Positions 35,909 through 45,638 of a stretch of 64,000 nucleotides of DNA are shown in pieces (the stretch's first letter is position 1; the number at the start of each line of letters is the position of its first letter). Below the pieces are notes generated by a model. That model saw only the letters and a list, made by a program, of their open reading frames with translations. It was not told the origin of the DNA and searched no databases. Both the position numbers and the translations under genes were made by a program. The DNA is from Ciceribacter sichuanensis (lineage in GTDB: Bacteria; Pseudomonadota; Alphaproteobacteria; Rhizobiales; Rhizobiaceae), in NCBI RefSeq assembly GCF_024055605.1, contig NZ_JAMXLX010000004.1:248001-312000 (forward strand). Direction: 5' to 3'.

Positions 35909-36721
35909 ATGTGTCGCTGGGCAGCCTACCGCGGAGAATCCATCTATCTTGAAGAGCTGGTCACCTCTCCCGCCCACTCCCTGATCGAACAGTCCCATTG
36001 CGCCACGCGCGCCAAGACGGCGACCAATGCCGATGGTTTTGGCCTTGCCTGGTATGGCGACCGGCCCGAGCCGGGCCGCTTCCGCGACGTGTTGCCCGCA
36101 TGGTCCGACTGTAACCTGAAGAGCCTCGCCCGCCAGATCCGCTCGCCGCTGTTCCTCGCCCATGTGCGGGCGGCGACCCATGGCGCAACCCGCCGCGACA
36201 ACTGCCATCCCTTCGTCAACGGCAACTGGACGTTCATGCATAACGGCCAGATCGACCATTTCGACCGGCTGCGGCGTCCCATGGAAACCATGCTCGACGA
36301 CGAGCATTTCCACGCTCGCGCCGGAACCACCGATTCCGAACTTCTGTTCCTGCTCGCCCTGCAATTCGGTCTGCGGGAACGTCCGCTGGCGGCAATGGCG
36401 GAGGCGGTGGGTTTCGTCGAGCATATGAGCCGGCATCTGACGGGAGCCGCTAGAGTGCGCTTTACCGCCGCCTTTTCCGATGGCCGTACACTCTACGCGG
36501 TGCGCTATGCGACGGATGCCCAGGCGCCGACCCTCTATGCGGCGCCCATGGGTGGCAAGGGTGGTTATTGCCTCGTTTCGGAACCGCTGAACGACGAAAC
36601 CGACACCTGGGTCGAAATCCCCGACGGTAGCGCCGTGATTTTGAGCGAGGACGGGCTCGACGCCGTGGCGTTCGAGCCTGACATGGCCACAATCGACGTC
36701 AACACGCAGGCCGCCGAGTAA
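35909..36721 (+). CDS. Class II glutamine amidotransferase (YafJ/EgtC-like)
   Basis: 270 aa. The nucleophile is Cys 2 (MCRWAAYRG), exposed by removal of Met, as in Ntn-type glutaminases. Other glutaminase marks: TNADGFGLAWYG, AHVRAATHGATRRDNCHPF and FMHNGQIDHF. No synthetase domain, so it must pass ammonia to a partner or hydrolyse a gamma-glutamyl amide, as EgtC does in ergothioneine synthesis. No egtB/egtD is nearby. A Pho-box-like site lies 118 bp upstream. Confidence 0.88.
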   Translation: MCRWAAYRGESIYLEELVTSPAHSLIEQSHCATRAKTATNADGFGLAWYGDRPEPGRFRDVLPAWSDCNLKSLARQIRSPLFLAHVRAATHGATRRDNCHPFVNGNWTFMHNGQIDHFDRLRRPMETMLDDEHFHARAGTTDSELLFLLALQFGLRERPLAAMAEAVGFVEHMSRHLTGAARVRFTAAFSDGRTLYAVRYATDAQAPTLYAAPMGGKGGYCLVSEPLNDETDTWVEIPDGSAVILSEDGLDAVAFEPDMATIDVNTQAAE

Positions 36722-36728
36722 GCGCCTG

Positions 36729-37247
36729 TTATCGGATCGCCCGTTCCATCGCGCATCGCCGCTCGCGCGGCATCCCAAGCGTCGCCTCGTCATCGAGATG
36801 GCCGCGCAGATAGGCGTCGAGATTGACGTCTTCGATCATCGAAAAGCCTATTCGTGCATAGAATGGTGCGTTCCAGGGCACATCGCGGAAGGTGGTGAGC
36901 GTGACCCGGGCGAGTTGCTTCTCTCGTGCAAAGGCCGTTGCCGTTTCGATGAGGCCGGTGCCGATCCCCTGGCGGTGATGCGCTGGCAGGACGGAAAGCT
37001 CGAGGATATGAAGCGTGTCAGGCGTGGCTTCTGCACTGAGAAAGCCGAGGATCTCACCGTCCGCGCCCTCTGCGACCCAGGTCGTGCCCTCCGGAATGCG
37101 GGCGCGATGAAGGTCTTCCGGAATATTGCCGGCATCAGCCAGCCAGCCGAGTTCGGGCATTGTCCGAAAGAGTTCGCTTGCTGCCTGCTCGACATCCGGC
37201 AGCTTCGCCGCGTCGCAAACATGCGCCGGACGCAGGCTGTATGTCAC
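36729..37247 (-). CDS. GNAT family N-acetyltransferase
   Basis: 172 aa, single GNAT domain: TWVAEGADGEILGFLSAEATPDTLHILELSVLPAHHRQGIGTGLIETATAFARE with the acetyl-CoA loop HRQGIGTG, and APFYARIGF near the end. Substrate unknown. Its start overlaps the coaBC stop by 4 bp and it ends 7 bp from the convergent amidotransferase. Confidence 0.87.
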   Translation of the reverse strand: MTYSLRPAHVCDAAKLPDVEQAASELFRTMPELGWLADAGNIPEDLHRARIPEGTTWVAEGADGEILGFLSAEATPDTLHILELSVLPAHHRQGIGTGLIETATAFAREKQLARVTLTTFRDVPWNAPFYARIGFSMIEDVNLDAYLRGHLDDEATLGMPRERRCAMERAIR

Positions 37248-38464
37248 GACCCCGCTCCCTCGGTGAGCTTTTCGGCGATCAATGCTGCCAGACGGTCGGC
37301 CACCTCGTCCTTGGCGAGGTCCGGCCAGACGTCGATGCCGGTCGAGGAAATGACCTTAACGCTGTTGCGCGTGCCGCCCATGATGCCGGTTTCGGCGGAA
37401 ACGTCATTGGCGACGATCAGGTCGGCGCCCTTCCTCTCAAGCTTGATGCGGCCGTTTTGCTCGACATCCTGGGTCTCGGCCGCAAAGCCGACCACGATTT
37501 TCGGCCGCCTCTCATGGTGGCCCACGGTCTTCAATATGTCGGGGTTTTCGATCAATTGCAGGGGGGCGGGGCCTTCTCCCTGCTTCTTCTTGATCTTCTG
37601 GTCGGCCGATGTCGCCACGCGCCAGTCGGCAACGGCGGCGACCATGACGGCGATATCGGCGGGCAGATGCGAGATCACCGCATCCAGCATCTCTTCCGCC
37701 CGCTCAACGTGAAGCGTCGTGACGCCGGCCGGGTCGGGGATCGTCACAGGACCGGAAACGAGCGTGACCTCGGCGCCGAGTTTCGCCAGTGCGGCCGCGA
37801 TCGCGTGGCCCTGCCGTCCCGAGGAACGGTTGGCGATGTAGCGTACCGGATCGATCGGCTCATGCGTCGGTCCCGACGTCACGATGGCCTTTCGGCCGGC
37901 TAGAGGCTTGGGGCCGGCATCGAACAGCGCCTCGACGGCTGCGACGATGTCGAGCGGTTCCGCCATGCGGCCAAGCCCGCTCTCGCCGCTTTCCGCCATT
38001 TCCCCGGCCAGCGGACCGATGAAGCCGACGCCGTCGCCGCGAAGCGTCGCGACGTTGCGGCGGGTCGCGGCATTCGCCCACATCTTCGGATTCATGGCCG
38101 GTGCCAGGAGGATCGGCCGCTCTGTTGCAAGCAGCACCGCGGAGGCGAGATCGTTGGCAAGCCCGTTCGCCATCTTCGCCATCAGGTCGGCGCTGGCGGG
38201 GGCGACGACGATCAGGTCGCAATCGCGCGCCAGCCGGATGTGGCCGACATCCTGCTCATCCTCGCGGGAAAATAGATCGGTATAGACATGGCTTGCCGAA
38301 AGCGCGCCGACGGCAAGCGGCGTCACGAATTGCTGGGCGGCCTCCGTCATCACGGGCCGAACCGATGCTCCCCGCTCCCTGAGACGGCGGATCAGGTCGA
38401 GGCTCTTGTAGGCGGCTATGCCGCCGGAGATGACGAGAAGGATGCGTTTCCCGGTTAAGCTCAT
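37244..38464 (-). CDS. coaBC: Bifunctional PPC decarboxylase / phosphopantothenate-cysteine ligase
   Basis: 406 aa coenzyme A enzyme. CoaC half (residues 1-185): flavoprotein start GKRILLVISGGIAAYKSLDLIRRL, SADLMAKMANGLANDL and LAPAMNPKMWANAATRRNV (the PAMNxxMW motif). CoaB half: AIVTSGPTHEPIDPVRYIANRSSGRQGHAIA, AAVADWRV and KIKKKQG. Full length. Follows ubiB by 81 bp on the same strand. Confidence 0.96.
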   Translation of the reverse strand: MSLTGKRILLVISGGIAAYKSLDLIRRLRERGASVRPVMTEAAQQFVTPLAVGALSASHVYTDLFSREDEQDVGHIRLARDCDLIVVAPASADLMAKMANGLANDLASAVLLATERPILLAPAMNPKMWANAATRRNVATLRGDGVGFIGPLAGEMAESGESGLGRMAEPLDIVAAVEALFDAGPKPLAGRKAIVTSGPTHEPIDPVRYIANRSSGRQGHAIAAALAKLGAEVTLVSGPVTIPDPAGVTTLHVERAEEMLDAVISHLPADIAVMVAAVADWRVATSADQKIKKKQGEGPAPLQLIENPDILKTVGHHERRPKIVVGFAAETQDVEQNGRIKLERKGADLIVANDVSAETGIMGGTRNSVKVISSTGIDVWPDLAKDEVADRLAALIAEKLTEGAGS

Positions 38465-38545
38465 GAAATGCCTCGACTGCCGGCCGTGTTTCCGGCGAAC
38501 CTAGATCATCGCCCGACGTTTTGGAAGCAGCGACGGCAGGCGTCG

Positions 38546-40120
38546 TCAACCGATCTGGATGGCGATGGCGACGAGCGCGATGGCGATGATCCAGAGCGCC
38601 AGCCTGCCAAGACGGCTGTGACGTGCTTCGGCCTTGCCGATGGCTTCGGCGGTCGCTTTGTCGAAGCGCAGGCCGTGTTCGCTCATCTGCATGACTTCAC
38701 TGTGGAATTTCTCCGTCTTCGCGGCGATTTCCGGAAGCGCCTCGGCAAGCCGGAAGGCGGCCTTCATGCCGTCCTTGAGATCGGTCGCGATACGCTTCGG
38801 GCCGAGATTGTCGCGGATCCAGCCTGAGACGACCGGATCGGAAGCCTTCCACATGTTGAACTGTGGATTGAGGATGCGCGATACGCCCTCGACCACTACC
38901 ATCGTCTTTTGCAGCATGACGAGCTCGGGACGGGTCTCCATGTCGAAGAGCTCAGTCACCTCGAAGAGCAGCGTCAAAAGCTTGGCCATGGAGATGGTTT
39001 CGGCCGGTTGGCCATGGATCGGCTCGCCGATGGCGCGGATCGCCTGCGCAAAGCTCGCCATATCGTGGTGGGAAGGTACGTAGCCGGCTTCGAAATGCAC
39101 TTCCGCGACGCGCATATAGTCGCGGGTGATGAAGCCATAGAGGATTTCGGCTAGGAAGCGCCGTTCCTTCTTGCCCAGCCGGCCGGCGATGCCCATGTCG
39201 ACCGCGACGATGGTGCCATCGGGCGCGACGAAGAGATTGCCGGGATGCATGTCGGCATGGAAGAAGCCGTCCCTAAGCGTATGGCGCAGGAAGGACTGGA
39301 TCAGCGTATCGGCCAGATGGTTGAGATCGTGCCCGGCGGCCCTCAGCGCTTCGACATCCGACATCTTGATGCCGTCGATCCATTCCATCGTCACGACATC
39401 GCGGCCGGTGCGTTCCCAGTCGACTTCGGGTACGCGGAAGCCGGGATCATCGCGGGTGTTTTCCGCAATCTCGGAAAGGGCCGCAGCTTCAAGCCTGAGG
39501 TCCATCTCGACCTTGGTCGTCTGTTCCAGCGTCTTCGTGACCTCGACGGGCCTCAGACGGCGCGTAAGCGGCAGGAAACGCTCTTGAAGATGAGCGACGA
39601 GGTACATGGCCTCCAGATCGGCGGCGAAACGCTTGCGCACGCCTGGCCGGATCACCTTGACGGCGACCTTCTTGCGGCCGTTCGGCGTCTCGATTTCGGC
39701 GGGATGCACCTGGGCGATGGATGCCGCGGCGATCGGTTCGTTAAAGGTGACGTAGAGATCGTCGACCGTGCGTCCGAGCGATTCCCGGATAGAGGTCCTG
39801 GCCTCCTCCGTCGGGAAGAAGGCCATACGGTCCTGCAGGCCGGAGAGGTCTTCGGCAAAATCCGCGCCGACCACGTCCGGTCTGGTGGCAAAAAACTGGC
39901 CGATCTTCACGTAGGAGGGGCCGAGCCGTTCGACGGCGCGGGCCAGCCGGTCGGAGCGCTCTTCCTGTCTCGCCCGCTTGCGTGTGAGGAGGCTTGCTGC
40001 CGATTTGGCAACGCCCACCATGGCAGGAAGCCCATCTGAGGGAAGGGCGGAGACCACGCCTTCCCTGACCAGCACCCAGCCCACCCGCGCGAGGCGGAAA
40101 TATGCTCCGATGGTGCTCAT
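38546..40120 (-). CDS. ubiB: UbiB ubiquinone biosynthesis accessory kinase-like protein
   Basis: 524 aa from the ATG at 40120, 5 bp after ubiE. Atypical ADCK/UbiB-family protein needed for ubiquinone production and thought to be an ATPase. Visible: KxGQ motif in LGPSYVKIGQFFATRPDVV, alanine-rich loop in PIAAASIAQVHPAEI, VKVIRPGVRKRF, DGFFHADMHPGNLFV and VDMGIAGRL. Two C-terminal hydrophobic segments (LGRLALWIIAIALVAIAI) anchor it in the membrane. Confidence 0.94.
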   Translation of the reverse strand: MSTIGAYFRLARVGWVLVREGVVSALPSDGLPAMVGVAKSAASLLTRKRARQEERSDRLARAVERLGPSYVKIGQFFATRPDVVGADFAEDLSGLQDRMAFFPTEEARTSIRESLGRTVDDLYVTFNEPIAAASIAQVHPAEIETPNGRKKVAVKVIRPGVRKRFAADLEAMYLVAHLQERFLPLTRRLRPVEVTKTLEQTTKVEMDLRLEAAALSEIAENTRDDPGFRVPEVDWERTGRDVVTMEWIDGIKMSDVEALRAAGHDLNHLADTLIQSFLRHTLRDGFFHADMHPGNLFVAPDGTIVAVDMGIAGRLGKKERRFLAEILYGFITRDYMRVAEVHFEAGYVPSHHDMASFAQAIRAIGEPIHGQPAETISMAKLLTLLFEVTELFDMETRPELVMLQKTMVVVEGVSRILNPQFNMWKASDPVVSGWIRDNLGPKRIATDLKDGMKAAFRLAEALPEIAAKTEKFHSEVMQMSEHGLRFDKATAEAIGKAEARHSRLGRLALWIIAIALVAIAIQIG

Positions 40121-40125
40121 GAAGA

Positions 40126-40902
40126 TCAGATTTTCCAGCCGGAATGCAGCGCGGCGATACCGCCGGTATAGTTGGTGAAGGTGACGCGCGAGAAGCCGGC
40201 CTTCGAGATCATCGCTGCGAAATCGCGCTGGTTGGGGAACTTGCGGATCGATTCCACCAGATACTGGTAGGGCTCGGCGTCGCCGGTGATCATCTGGCCG
40301 AAGCGCGGGATCGCCTTGAACGACCACTCTTCATAGACCCGGTCGAGAAGCGGCATGTCCACTTCGGAAAATTCCAGCACCAGCAGCCGGCCGCCGCGCT
40401 TCAGAACGCGATAGGCTTCCTTCAGCGCTACGTCGATATGGGGAACGTTGCGGATGCCGAAGGCGATCGTATAGGCGTCGAAGCTGTTGTCCTCGAAAGG
40501 CAGGCTTTCGGCATTCGCCTCGACGAAGGTCAGGTTCTCGGAGAGCCCCTTCTTGGCCGCCCGCTCGGCACCCACGCCGAGCATGGAGCCATTGATATCG
40601 AGCACCGTGACATGGGCAAGCCGGCCGGAGGCCTCGACGATGCGGAAGGCGATGTCGCCGGTGCCGCCGGCAACGTCCAGAGACCGGTAGGTCGGGTCCT
40701 TGCGCGGATTGACGGCAGCAACCATCGCATCTTTCCAGACCCGATGCAGGCCAGCGGACATCACGTCGTTCATGATGTCGTAGCGCTTGGCGACCTTGTG
40801 AAAGACGTCGTTGACCAGACCCTGCTTTTCGCCATCCGCGACCTCGCGGAAGCCGTAGGAGGTTTCCATGCCGCCTTCGGCGGAAGTCCGACTCTCGGCC
40901 AT
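40126..40902 (-). CDS. ubiE: Ubiquinone/menaquinone C-methyltransferase UbiE
   Basis: 258 aa from the ATG at 40902 (GGAG upstream; another ATG six codons earlier is less likely). SAM-dependent C-methylation of the quinone ring. Marks: [70 protein letters not shown] and SGWKI at the end. Forms an operon with ubiB, coaBC and a GNAT gene; divergent from mutM. Confidence 0.95.
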   Translation of the reverse strand: MAESRTSAEGGMETSYGFREVADGEKQGLVNDVFHKVAKRYDIMNDVMSAGLHRVWKDAMVAAVNPRKDPTYRSLDVAGGTGDIAFRIVEASGRLAHVTVLDINGSMLGVGAERAAKKGLSENLTFVEANAESLPFEDNSFDAYTIAFGIRNVPHIDVALKEAYRVLKRGGRLLVLEFSEVDMPLLDRVYEEWSFKAIPRFGQMITGDAEPYQYLVESIRKFPNQRDFAAMISKAGFSRVTFTNYTGGIAALHSGWKI

Positions 40903-41048
40903 CAATTCACTCCATCTCATTCTTGGTCGAAAAGACCATAGCGAAAACGCCGCAGGCGCGCTATCTCCGGGCCTGCTATCGGCGGCGGAGCCTTTGCGCT
41001 GGTCTATAGACCGTTAAGGCCGCCGTTCAAACAGAAAGATGGGTCTCA

Positions 41049-41939
41049 ATGCCGGAATTGCCAGAGGTCGAAACGGTCAGGCGGGGATTGTCACCAACCA
41101 TGGAAGGCGCCGTCATCCGCCAGTTGGAGCTGCGCCGGCCCGACCTGCGCTTTCCCCTGCCGCGGGATTTTGCCGCACGCCTCGCAGGCCGGCGGATCAT
41201 TGCGCTGTCGCGCCGCGCCAAGTACCTCCTGATCGATCTCGACGACGGTGCGACCGTGATTGCCCACCTCGGCATGTCGGGTTCGTTCCGCATCGAGGCC
41301 GGGGAGACCGGCGCCATGCCCGGAGATTTCCATCATCCGCGCTCCAAGGACGAGAAACACGATCACGTGATCTTTCATCTGGACGGGGCGGATGGCGGCT
41401 CCCGAGTCATTTACAATGACCCGCGCCGTTTCGGCTTCATGGACCTGACCACGCGCAACGAACTGGATATCTATCCGGCCTTTCGTGATCTCGGGCCGGA
41501 GCCGGTCGGAAACGCGCTTTCGGCGGACTACCTCGCCGGCCGCTTTGCCGGCAAGCAGCAGCCGCTGAAGAGCGCGCTGCTCGACCAGAAGGTGATCGCA
41601 GGCCTCGGCAATATATATGTCTGCGAAGCGCTGTGGCGGTCGCATCTTTCGCCTGAACGCGCAGCCGCCACGCTGGTGACGCCCACGGGCCGGCCGAAGC
41701 AGCAATTGCTGGTGCTGACGGAGGCGATCCGCGCCGTCATCGCCGATGCCATCGCCGCCGGCGGCTCCTCGCTGCGGGATCATATCCAGACGGACGGAAC
41801 CCTCGGTTATTTCCAGCACAGTTTCAGCGTCTACGACCGGGAGGGTTCATCCTGCCGGACGCCGGACTGCAGCGGTACCGTCGAGCGTATCACGCAGGCG
41901 GGACGGTCGAGTTTCTATTGCCGTGTCTGCCAGAAATGA
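41049..41939 (+). CDS. mutM: Formamidopyrimidine-DNA glycosylase
   Basis: 296 aa base-excision repair glycosylase/AP-lyase for 8-oxoguanine. The catalytic N-terminus MPELPEVE (Pro 2, Glu 3) is intact; also [38 protein letters not shown], and the C-terminal zinc finger with Cys pairs in CRTPDC and CRVCQK. 22 bp before the enoyl-CoA hydratase gene. Confidence 0.96.
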   Translation: MPELPEVETVRRGLSPTMEGAVIRQLELRRPDLRFPLPRDFAARLAGRRIIALSRRAKYLLIDLDDGATVIAHLGMSGSFRIEAGETGAMPGDFHHPRSKDEKHDHVIFHLDGADGGSRVIYNDPRRFGFMDLTTRNELDIYPAFRDLGPEPVGNALSADYLAGRFAGKQQPLKSALLDQKVIAGLGNIYVCEALWRSHLSPERAAATLVTPTGRPKQQLLVLTEAIRAVIADAIAAGGSSLRDHIQTDGTLGYFQHSFSVYDREGSSCRTPDCSGTVERITQAGRSSFYCRVCQK

Positions 41940-41961
41940 GGAAACAAGGGAGAGAATGTCG

Positions 41962-42735
41962 ATGAGTTACGAGACGATACTGCTGGAAACCCGCGGTCGG
42001 GTTGCGCTGATCACGCTCAACCGCCCGCAGGCGCTCAATGCGCTGAACTCGACCGTGATGAACGAACTGCGCCAGGCGCTGGCGGCGATCCAGGCCGACA
42101 ATGCCATCGGTGCCGTGGTGCTGACCGGCTCGGAAAAGGCCTTCGCCGCAGGCGCTGACATCAAGGAAATGCAGGGGCTCGATTTCGTCGATGCCTATCT
42201 CGGTGACTTCATCAGCGGCTGGGATGACATTGCGGGCTTCCGCAAGCCGTTGATCGCGGCCGTCTCCGGCTTTGCGCTCGGCGGTGGCTGCGAACTCGCC
42301 ATGATGTGCGACTTTATCATCGCATCGAAGACGGCGAAGTTCGGTCAGCCGGAAATCACGCTGGGCGTTATTCCCGGCATGGGCGGAACCCAGCGCCTGA
42401 CGCGGGCCATCGGCAAGGCGAAGGCCATGGATCTCTGCCTGACCGGTCGCATGATGGACGCGCATGAGGCTGAAGTCGCGGGGCTCGTTGCCCGCGTGGT
42501 GGAATATGAAAGGCTGGTCGAGGAGGCGGTCGCCGCCGCCGAGAAGATCGCGGGCTTTTCCCAGCCGGCCGTCCGCATGGCGAAGGAAGCCGTCAACCGG
42601 GCCTTCGAGCAGACGCTGGGCGAGGGGCTGCGCTTCGAACGGCGCCTGTTCCACTCTCTCTTTGCAACGCAAGACCAGAAGGAAGGCATGGCCGCTTTCG
42701 TGGAGAAGCGGAAGGCGGACTTCCGGAACCGCTGA
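41962..42735 (+). CDS. Enoyl-CoA hydratase
   Basis: 257 aa crotonase. I choose ATG 41962 because AGGGAGAG ends 7 nt upstream; an ATG two codons earlier is too close. Oxyanion-hole segments: [16 protein letters not shown] and [16 protein letters not shown]; catalytic glutamates lie in GGGCELAM and [19 protein letters not shown]. Likely short-chain enoyl-CoA hydration in beta-oxidation. Confidence 0.92.
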   Translation: MSYETILLETRGRVALITLNRPQALNALNSTVMNELRQALAAIQADNAIGAVVLTGSEKAFAAGADIKEMQGLDFVDAYLGDFISGWDDIAGFRKPLIAAVSGFALGGGCELAMMCDFIIASKTAKFGQPEITLGVIPGMGGTQRLTRAIGKAKAMDLCLTGRMMDAHEAEVAGLVARVVEYERLVEEAVAAAEKIAGFSQPAVRMAKEAVNRAFEQTLGEGLRFERRLFHSLFATQDQKEGMAAFVEKRKADFRNR

Positions 42736-42773
42736 CGGATCGGGCGGGAAGGCGATTTCGTTGAAATTGCGCG

Positions 42774-42801
42774 TTGACGGAACCCCGCTTTCCCGCTATA
42801 T
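42774..42801 (+). promoter_or_regulatory. Sigma-70-type promoter of rpsT
   Basis: TTGACG (42774-42779), 16-bp spacer, CTATAT (42796-42801): the alphaproteobacterial housekeeping consensus. The RNA would have a leader of about 120 nt. Confidence 0.75.
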
Positions 42802-42815
42802 GCCCGCCCACGGTT

Positions 42816-42836
42816 GGAAAAGTCGCTGGCTTTTCC
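42816..42836 (+). other. Hairpin in the rpsT leader
   Basis: 7-bp stem GGAAAAG / CTTTTCC with a 7-nt loop, followed by a smaller CCAAT / ATTGG stem. Possibly an S20 autoregulation site. Confidence 0.45.
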
Positions 42837-42926
42837 GAAATGAGCTCCCCAATAGCTGAATTGGCAGGTCGCAACGACCCGACGCGGCGTTGGAGGAGAT
42901 AGGTTTGAATTCGAAGAGAGGCATCC

Positions 42927-43193
42927 ATGGCCAATACAACTTCGGCGAAGAAGGCGACCCGCAAGATCGCTCGCCGCACTGCAGTCAACAAGGCTCGCCG
43001 CTCGCGGGTACGTGGTTTCATTCGCAAGGTTGAAGAAGCAATCGCCTCCGGCGATGCAACGCTCGCCAAGGACGCACTGAAGGCTGCTCAGCCGGAACTG
43101 CAGCGCGCAGCCACCAAGGGCGTCGTTCACGCCAACACCGCTTCGCGCAAGATCTCGCGTCTTGCCCAGCGCGTGAAGGCTCTGTCCGCCTAA
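42927..43193 (+). CDS. rpsT: 30S ribosomal protein S20
   Basis: 88 aa, very basic: [39 protein letters not shown], ending in [15 protein letters not shown]. Binds 16S rRNA early in assembly. Strong promoter, structured leader and a strong terminator make it a one-gene unit; dnaA follows. Confidence 0.97.
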   Translation: MANTTSAKKATRKIARRTAVNKARRSRVRGFIRKVEEAIASGDATLAKDALKAAQPELQRAATKGVVHANTASRKISRLAQRVKALSA

Positions 43194-43216
43194 TTCCAGA
43201 CGCAATTTTGACATTT

Positions 43217-43250
43217 TGAAAAAGCCTGGCTGGAAAGCCGGGCTTTTTCT
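43217..43250 (+). terminator. Rho-independent terminator of rpsT
   Basis: 13-bp stem AAAAAGCCTGGCT / AGCCGGGCTTTTT (one G-T pair), GGAA loop, T-run. Confidence 0.93.
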
Positions 43251-43251
43251 G

Positions 43252-44010
43252 CTGTCCGGCTAACTATCTCCTCCGGTTGTATCGTTTGACGATTGCATGT
43301 CACTGAGGTGACATAAAAAATCGTTTAATTTCAAATGGTTATCGGAGGATCTTTGCGAGGGGAGCGCTTTACTTAAGGGCAGGCGGCCCCGCTTTCGAGT
43401 CAAGGAATTTTTATTTTCGGGTTGTTTTTTTGTGGCGTAACTTCGGCCATTTCGGAATCCCGTTGATTCAAAAGCGATTCTTTTCATGCGGAAATGTGAC
43501 GCTCAAATCGAGACCTAGGAGTCAATGCCCGGCTCTTAATTTTGCGTAAAATTCACTGTTGATCTTGGCTTTTGATCCTGCCTTAATGCTCTCCAACAGG
43601 GCGCGCGGAGCCAGTCTCCTGAGCAGTCTTAGCCGGCAAAGCTGGCGGTCGAGACACTCACCGTTCCCTGGGCGGAATCCCGGTATTCCGTTTTTTCAGA
43701 CAGTGTCGATTTTACGCCGGGAGCCCATGGTTTCCGTGCCGGAGTGGTTTTGTCTTGTGTGCCGGCCGTTCAGGCCGGCGATAGTGCGAAGAAGGAGCAT
43801 ACGGCAGCCGCCGGGGTTCATGTCGAGGATGAACGACCGGAGGCTCGTGGTGCATGGCGGATGACCCAGTGGCTGGGGTGGTCGTGCACGACAATGGGGG
43901 CGCCGGATCCATCGCATGATGCGATGTGATCTGTGGCGCGGGGCTGAGGCAGTTGCCGGGCGCGTTACAAAGACGCCCGGCGCAAATGATAAGTTTTGGA
44001 AGGCGGCAAA
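43252..44010 (+). other. Long regulatory leader region of dnaA
   Basis: About 760 bp without a supportable gene. The first 300 bp are AT-rich and hold a palindrome ATGTCAC-TGAG-GTGACAT (43297-43314). Further on are a hairpin GCCGGCC / GGCCGGC (43761-43779), a 17-bp palindrome CATCGCAT-G-ATGCGATG (43910-43926), and an 8-bp stem GCCGGGCG / CGCCCGGC (43955-43981) just before the dnaA ribosome binding site. No consensus DnaA boxes or AT-rich 13-mers were found, so I do not call it oriC. Confidence 0.6.
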
Positions 44011-45570
44011 ATGCAAATGAATACTGTGACGGCCGGTGCGGTGGTAAACGGGGACCACGCACACACGGCGGTAGGCGCCGTGCGCTCTGAAGGAGCAGGA
44101 GAAAATACTGAAATGAAGCGTGATGTCCTGTTTGAGCGGTTCAGCCAGCGGCTGAAGGCTCAGGTCGGTCCGGACGTCTATGCGAGCTGGTTCGGTCGGC
44201 TCAAGCTTCATTCGGCATCGAAGAGCGAAATTCGCCTCACGGTTCCGACCACGTTCTTGAAGTCCTGGATCAACAATCGCTATCTCGATCTGATCACCAG
44301 CATCTTCCGGCAGGAAGATCCGGCGATCCTGAAGGTCGAGATCCTCGTGCGCAGCGCAAGCCGTAACACCACGCGCAGCCCCACTGTCGAAGATCGCGCT
44401 CCCGCCGTGGATGCTGCTCCGGCTGCACCGGCGCGCAAGTCTTTGGCCCAGCCTGTCGGCCAGATCGCTCCCGTATCCGGCAATGCCGCCGCTGCACGCG
44501 TTGCGACGAATGGCCCGCTCTTCGGTTCGCCACTCGATTCTCGCTATACCTTTGATGGCTTCATCGAAGGCGCTTCGAACCGTGTTGCCCTTGCCGCGGC
44601 AAAGACGATTGCCGAAGCCGGTGCCGGCGCCGTTCGCTTCAATCCGCTCTTCATTCACTCTTCCGTCGGCCTCGGCAAGACGCACCTCCTGCAGGCCATT
44701 GCCAATGCGGCGATCCAGAGCCCGCGCGCGCCTCGCGTGGTCTACCTGACGGCTGAATACTTCATGTGGCGTTTCGCCACCGCGATCCGCGACAACGACG
44801 CACTGACGCTCAAGGACTCGCTGCGGGCGATCGACCTCCTGATCATCGATGACATGCAGTTCCTGCAGGGCAAGATGATCCAGCACGAGTTCTGCCATCT
44901 CCTCAACATGCTGCTCGACAGCGCCAAGCAGGTCGTGGTCGCTGCCGACCGTGCGCCGTGGGAGCTGGAATCGCTGGATCCCCGCGTCCGGTCCCGCCTT
45001 CAGGGTGGTGTGGCAATCGAAATGGAGGCGCCTGACTACGACATGCGCCTCGAGATGCTGAAGACCCGCCTGGACGCCGCCAAGAAGGACGACTCGTCCC
45101 TGGATATTCCGCAGGAGATCCTGTCACACGTCGCCCGCAACGTTGCGAGCAGCGGCCGCGATCTGGAAGGTGCCTTCAACCAGCTGATTTTCCGACGCTC
45201 CTTCGAGCCCAATCTGTCGGTTGAACGTGTCGATGAACTGCTGGCCCATCTGGTCGGTGCGTCCGAGCAGAAGCGCGTCCGTATCGAGGATATCCAGCGT
45301 ATCGTCGCGCGCCACTACAATGTCTCGCGTCAGGAGCTTGTCTCCAACCGTCGCACCCGCGTCATCGTCAAGCCGCGCCAGATCGCGATGTATCTGTCGA
45401 AGACGCTGACCCCGCGTTCCTTCCCGGAAATCGGCCGACGCTTTGGCGGCCGTGACCACACCACCGTGCTTCACGCCGTGCGCAAGATCGAGGAACTGGT
45501 CTCCGAGGACACGAAGCTTAGCCACGAGATCGAACTTCTCAAGCGGCTGATCAACGAAAATAACGCCTGA
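44011..45570 (+). CDS. dnaA: Chromosomal replication initiator DnaA
   Basis: 519 aa from ATG 44011, which has GGAAGG 7 nt upstream. DnaA binds DnaA boxes and melts the origin. Domain [31 protein letters not shown]; domain III AAA+ with Walker [15 protein letters not shown] (the usual GG before VGLGKT is SS), Walker [14 protein letters not shown]; domain IV with [25 protein letters not shown] and the DNA-binding signature [15 protein letters not shown]. About 30 extra residues precede domain I. Long structured leader upstream. Confidence 0.97.
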   Translation: MQMNTVTAGAVVNGDHAHTAVGAVRSEGAGENTEMKRDVLFERFSQRLKAQVGPDVYASWFGRLKLHSASKSEIRLTVPTTFLKSWINNRYLDLITSIFRQEDPAILKVEILVRSASRNTTRSPTVEDRAPAVDAAPAAPARKSLAQPVGQIAPVSGNAAAARVATNGPLFGSPLDSRYTFDGFIEGASNRVALAAAKTIAEAGAGAVRFNPLFIHSSVGLGKTHLLQAIANAAIQSPRAPRVVYLTAEYFMWRFATAIRDNDALTLKDSLRAIDLLIIDDMQFLQGKMIQHEFCHLLNMLLDSAKQVVVAADRAPWELESLDPRVRSRLQGGVAIEMEAPDYDMRLEMLKTRLDAAKKDDSSLDIPQEILSHVARNVASSGRDLEGAFNQLIFRRSFEPNLSVERVDELLAHLVGASEQKRVRIEDIQRIVARHYNVSRQELVSNRRTRVIVKPRQIAMYLSKTLTPRSFPEIGRRFGGRDHTTVLHAVRKIEELVSEDTKLSHEIELLKRLINENNA

Positions 45571-45578
45571 TGAGACTG

Positions 45579-45606
45579 GGCCGGTAGCGATACCGGCCTT
45601 TTCTTT
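45579..45606 (+). terminator. Rho-independent terminator of dnaA
   Basis: 8-bp stem GGCCGGTA / TACCGGCC, GCGA loop, then TTTTCTTTT, 9 bp past the stop. Confidence 0.92.
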
Positions 45607-45638
45607 TGGGTAATGCGAACCTGACGGCGAGCCCCTCC

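Noticed and set aside
43297-43314. Palindrome ATGTCAC-TGAG-GTGACAT as a Pho box
   Set aside because: It is an inverted repeat, not the direct repeat at 11-bp spacing required for PhoB.
43744-43929. 61-codon frame in the dnaA leader
   Set aside because: No ribosome binding site; sequence overlaps RNA hairpins and has no protein-like pattern.
43252-44010. Chromosomal origin (oriC) next to dnaA
   Set aside because: No DnaA-box cluster or AT-rich unwinding repeats; in Rhizobiaceae oriC usually lies near hemE.
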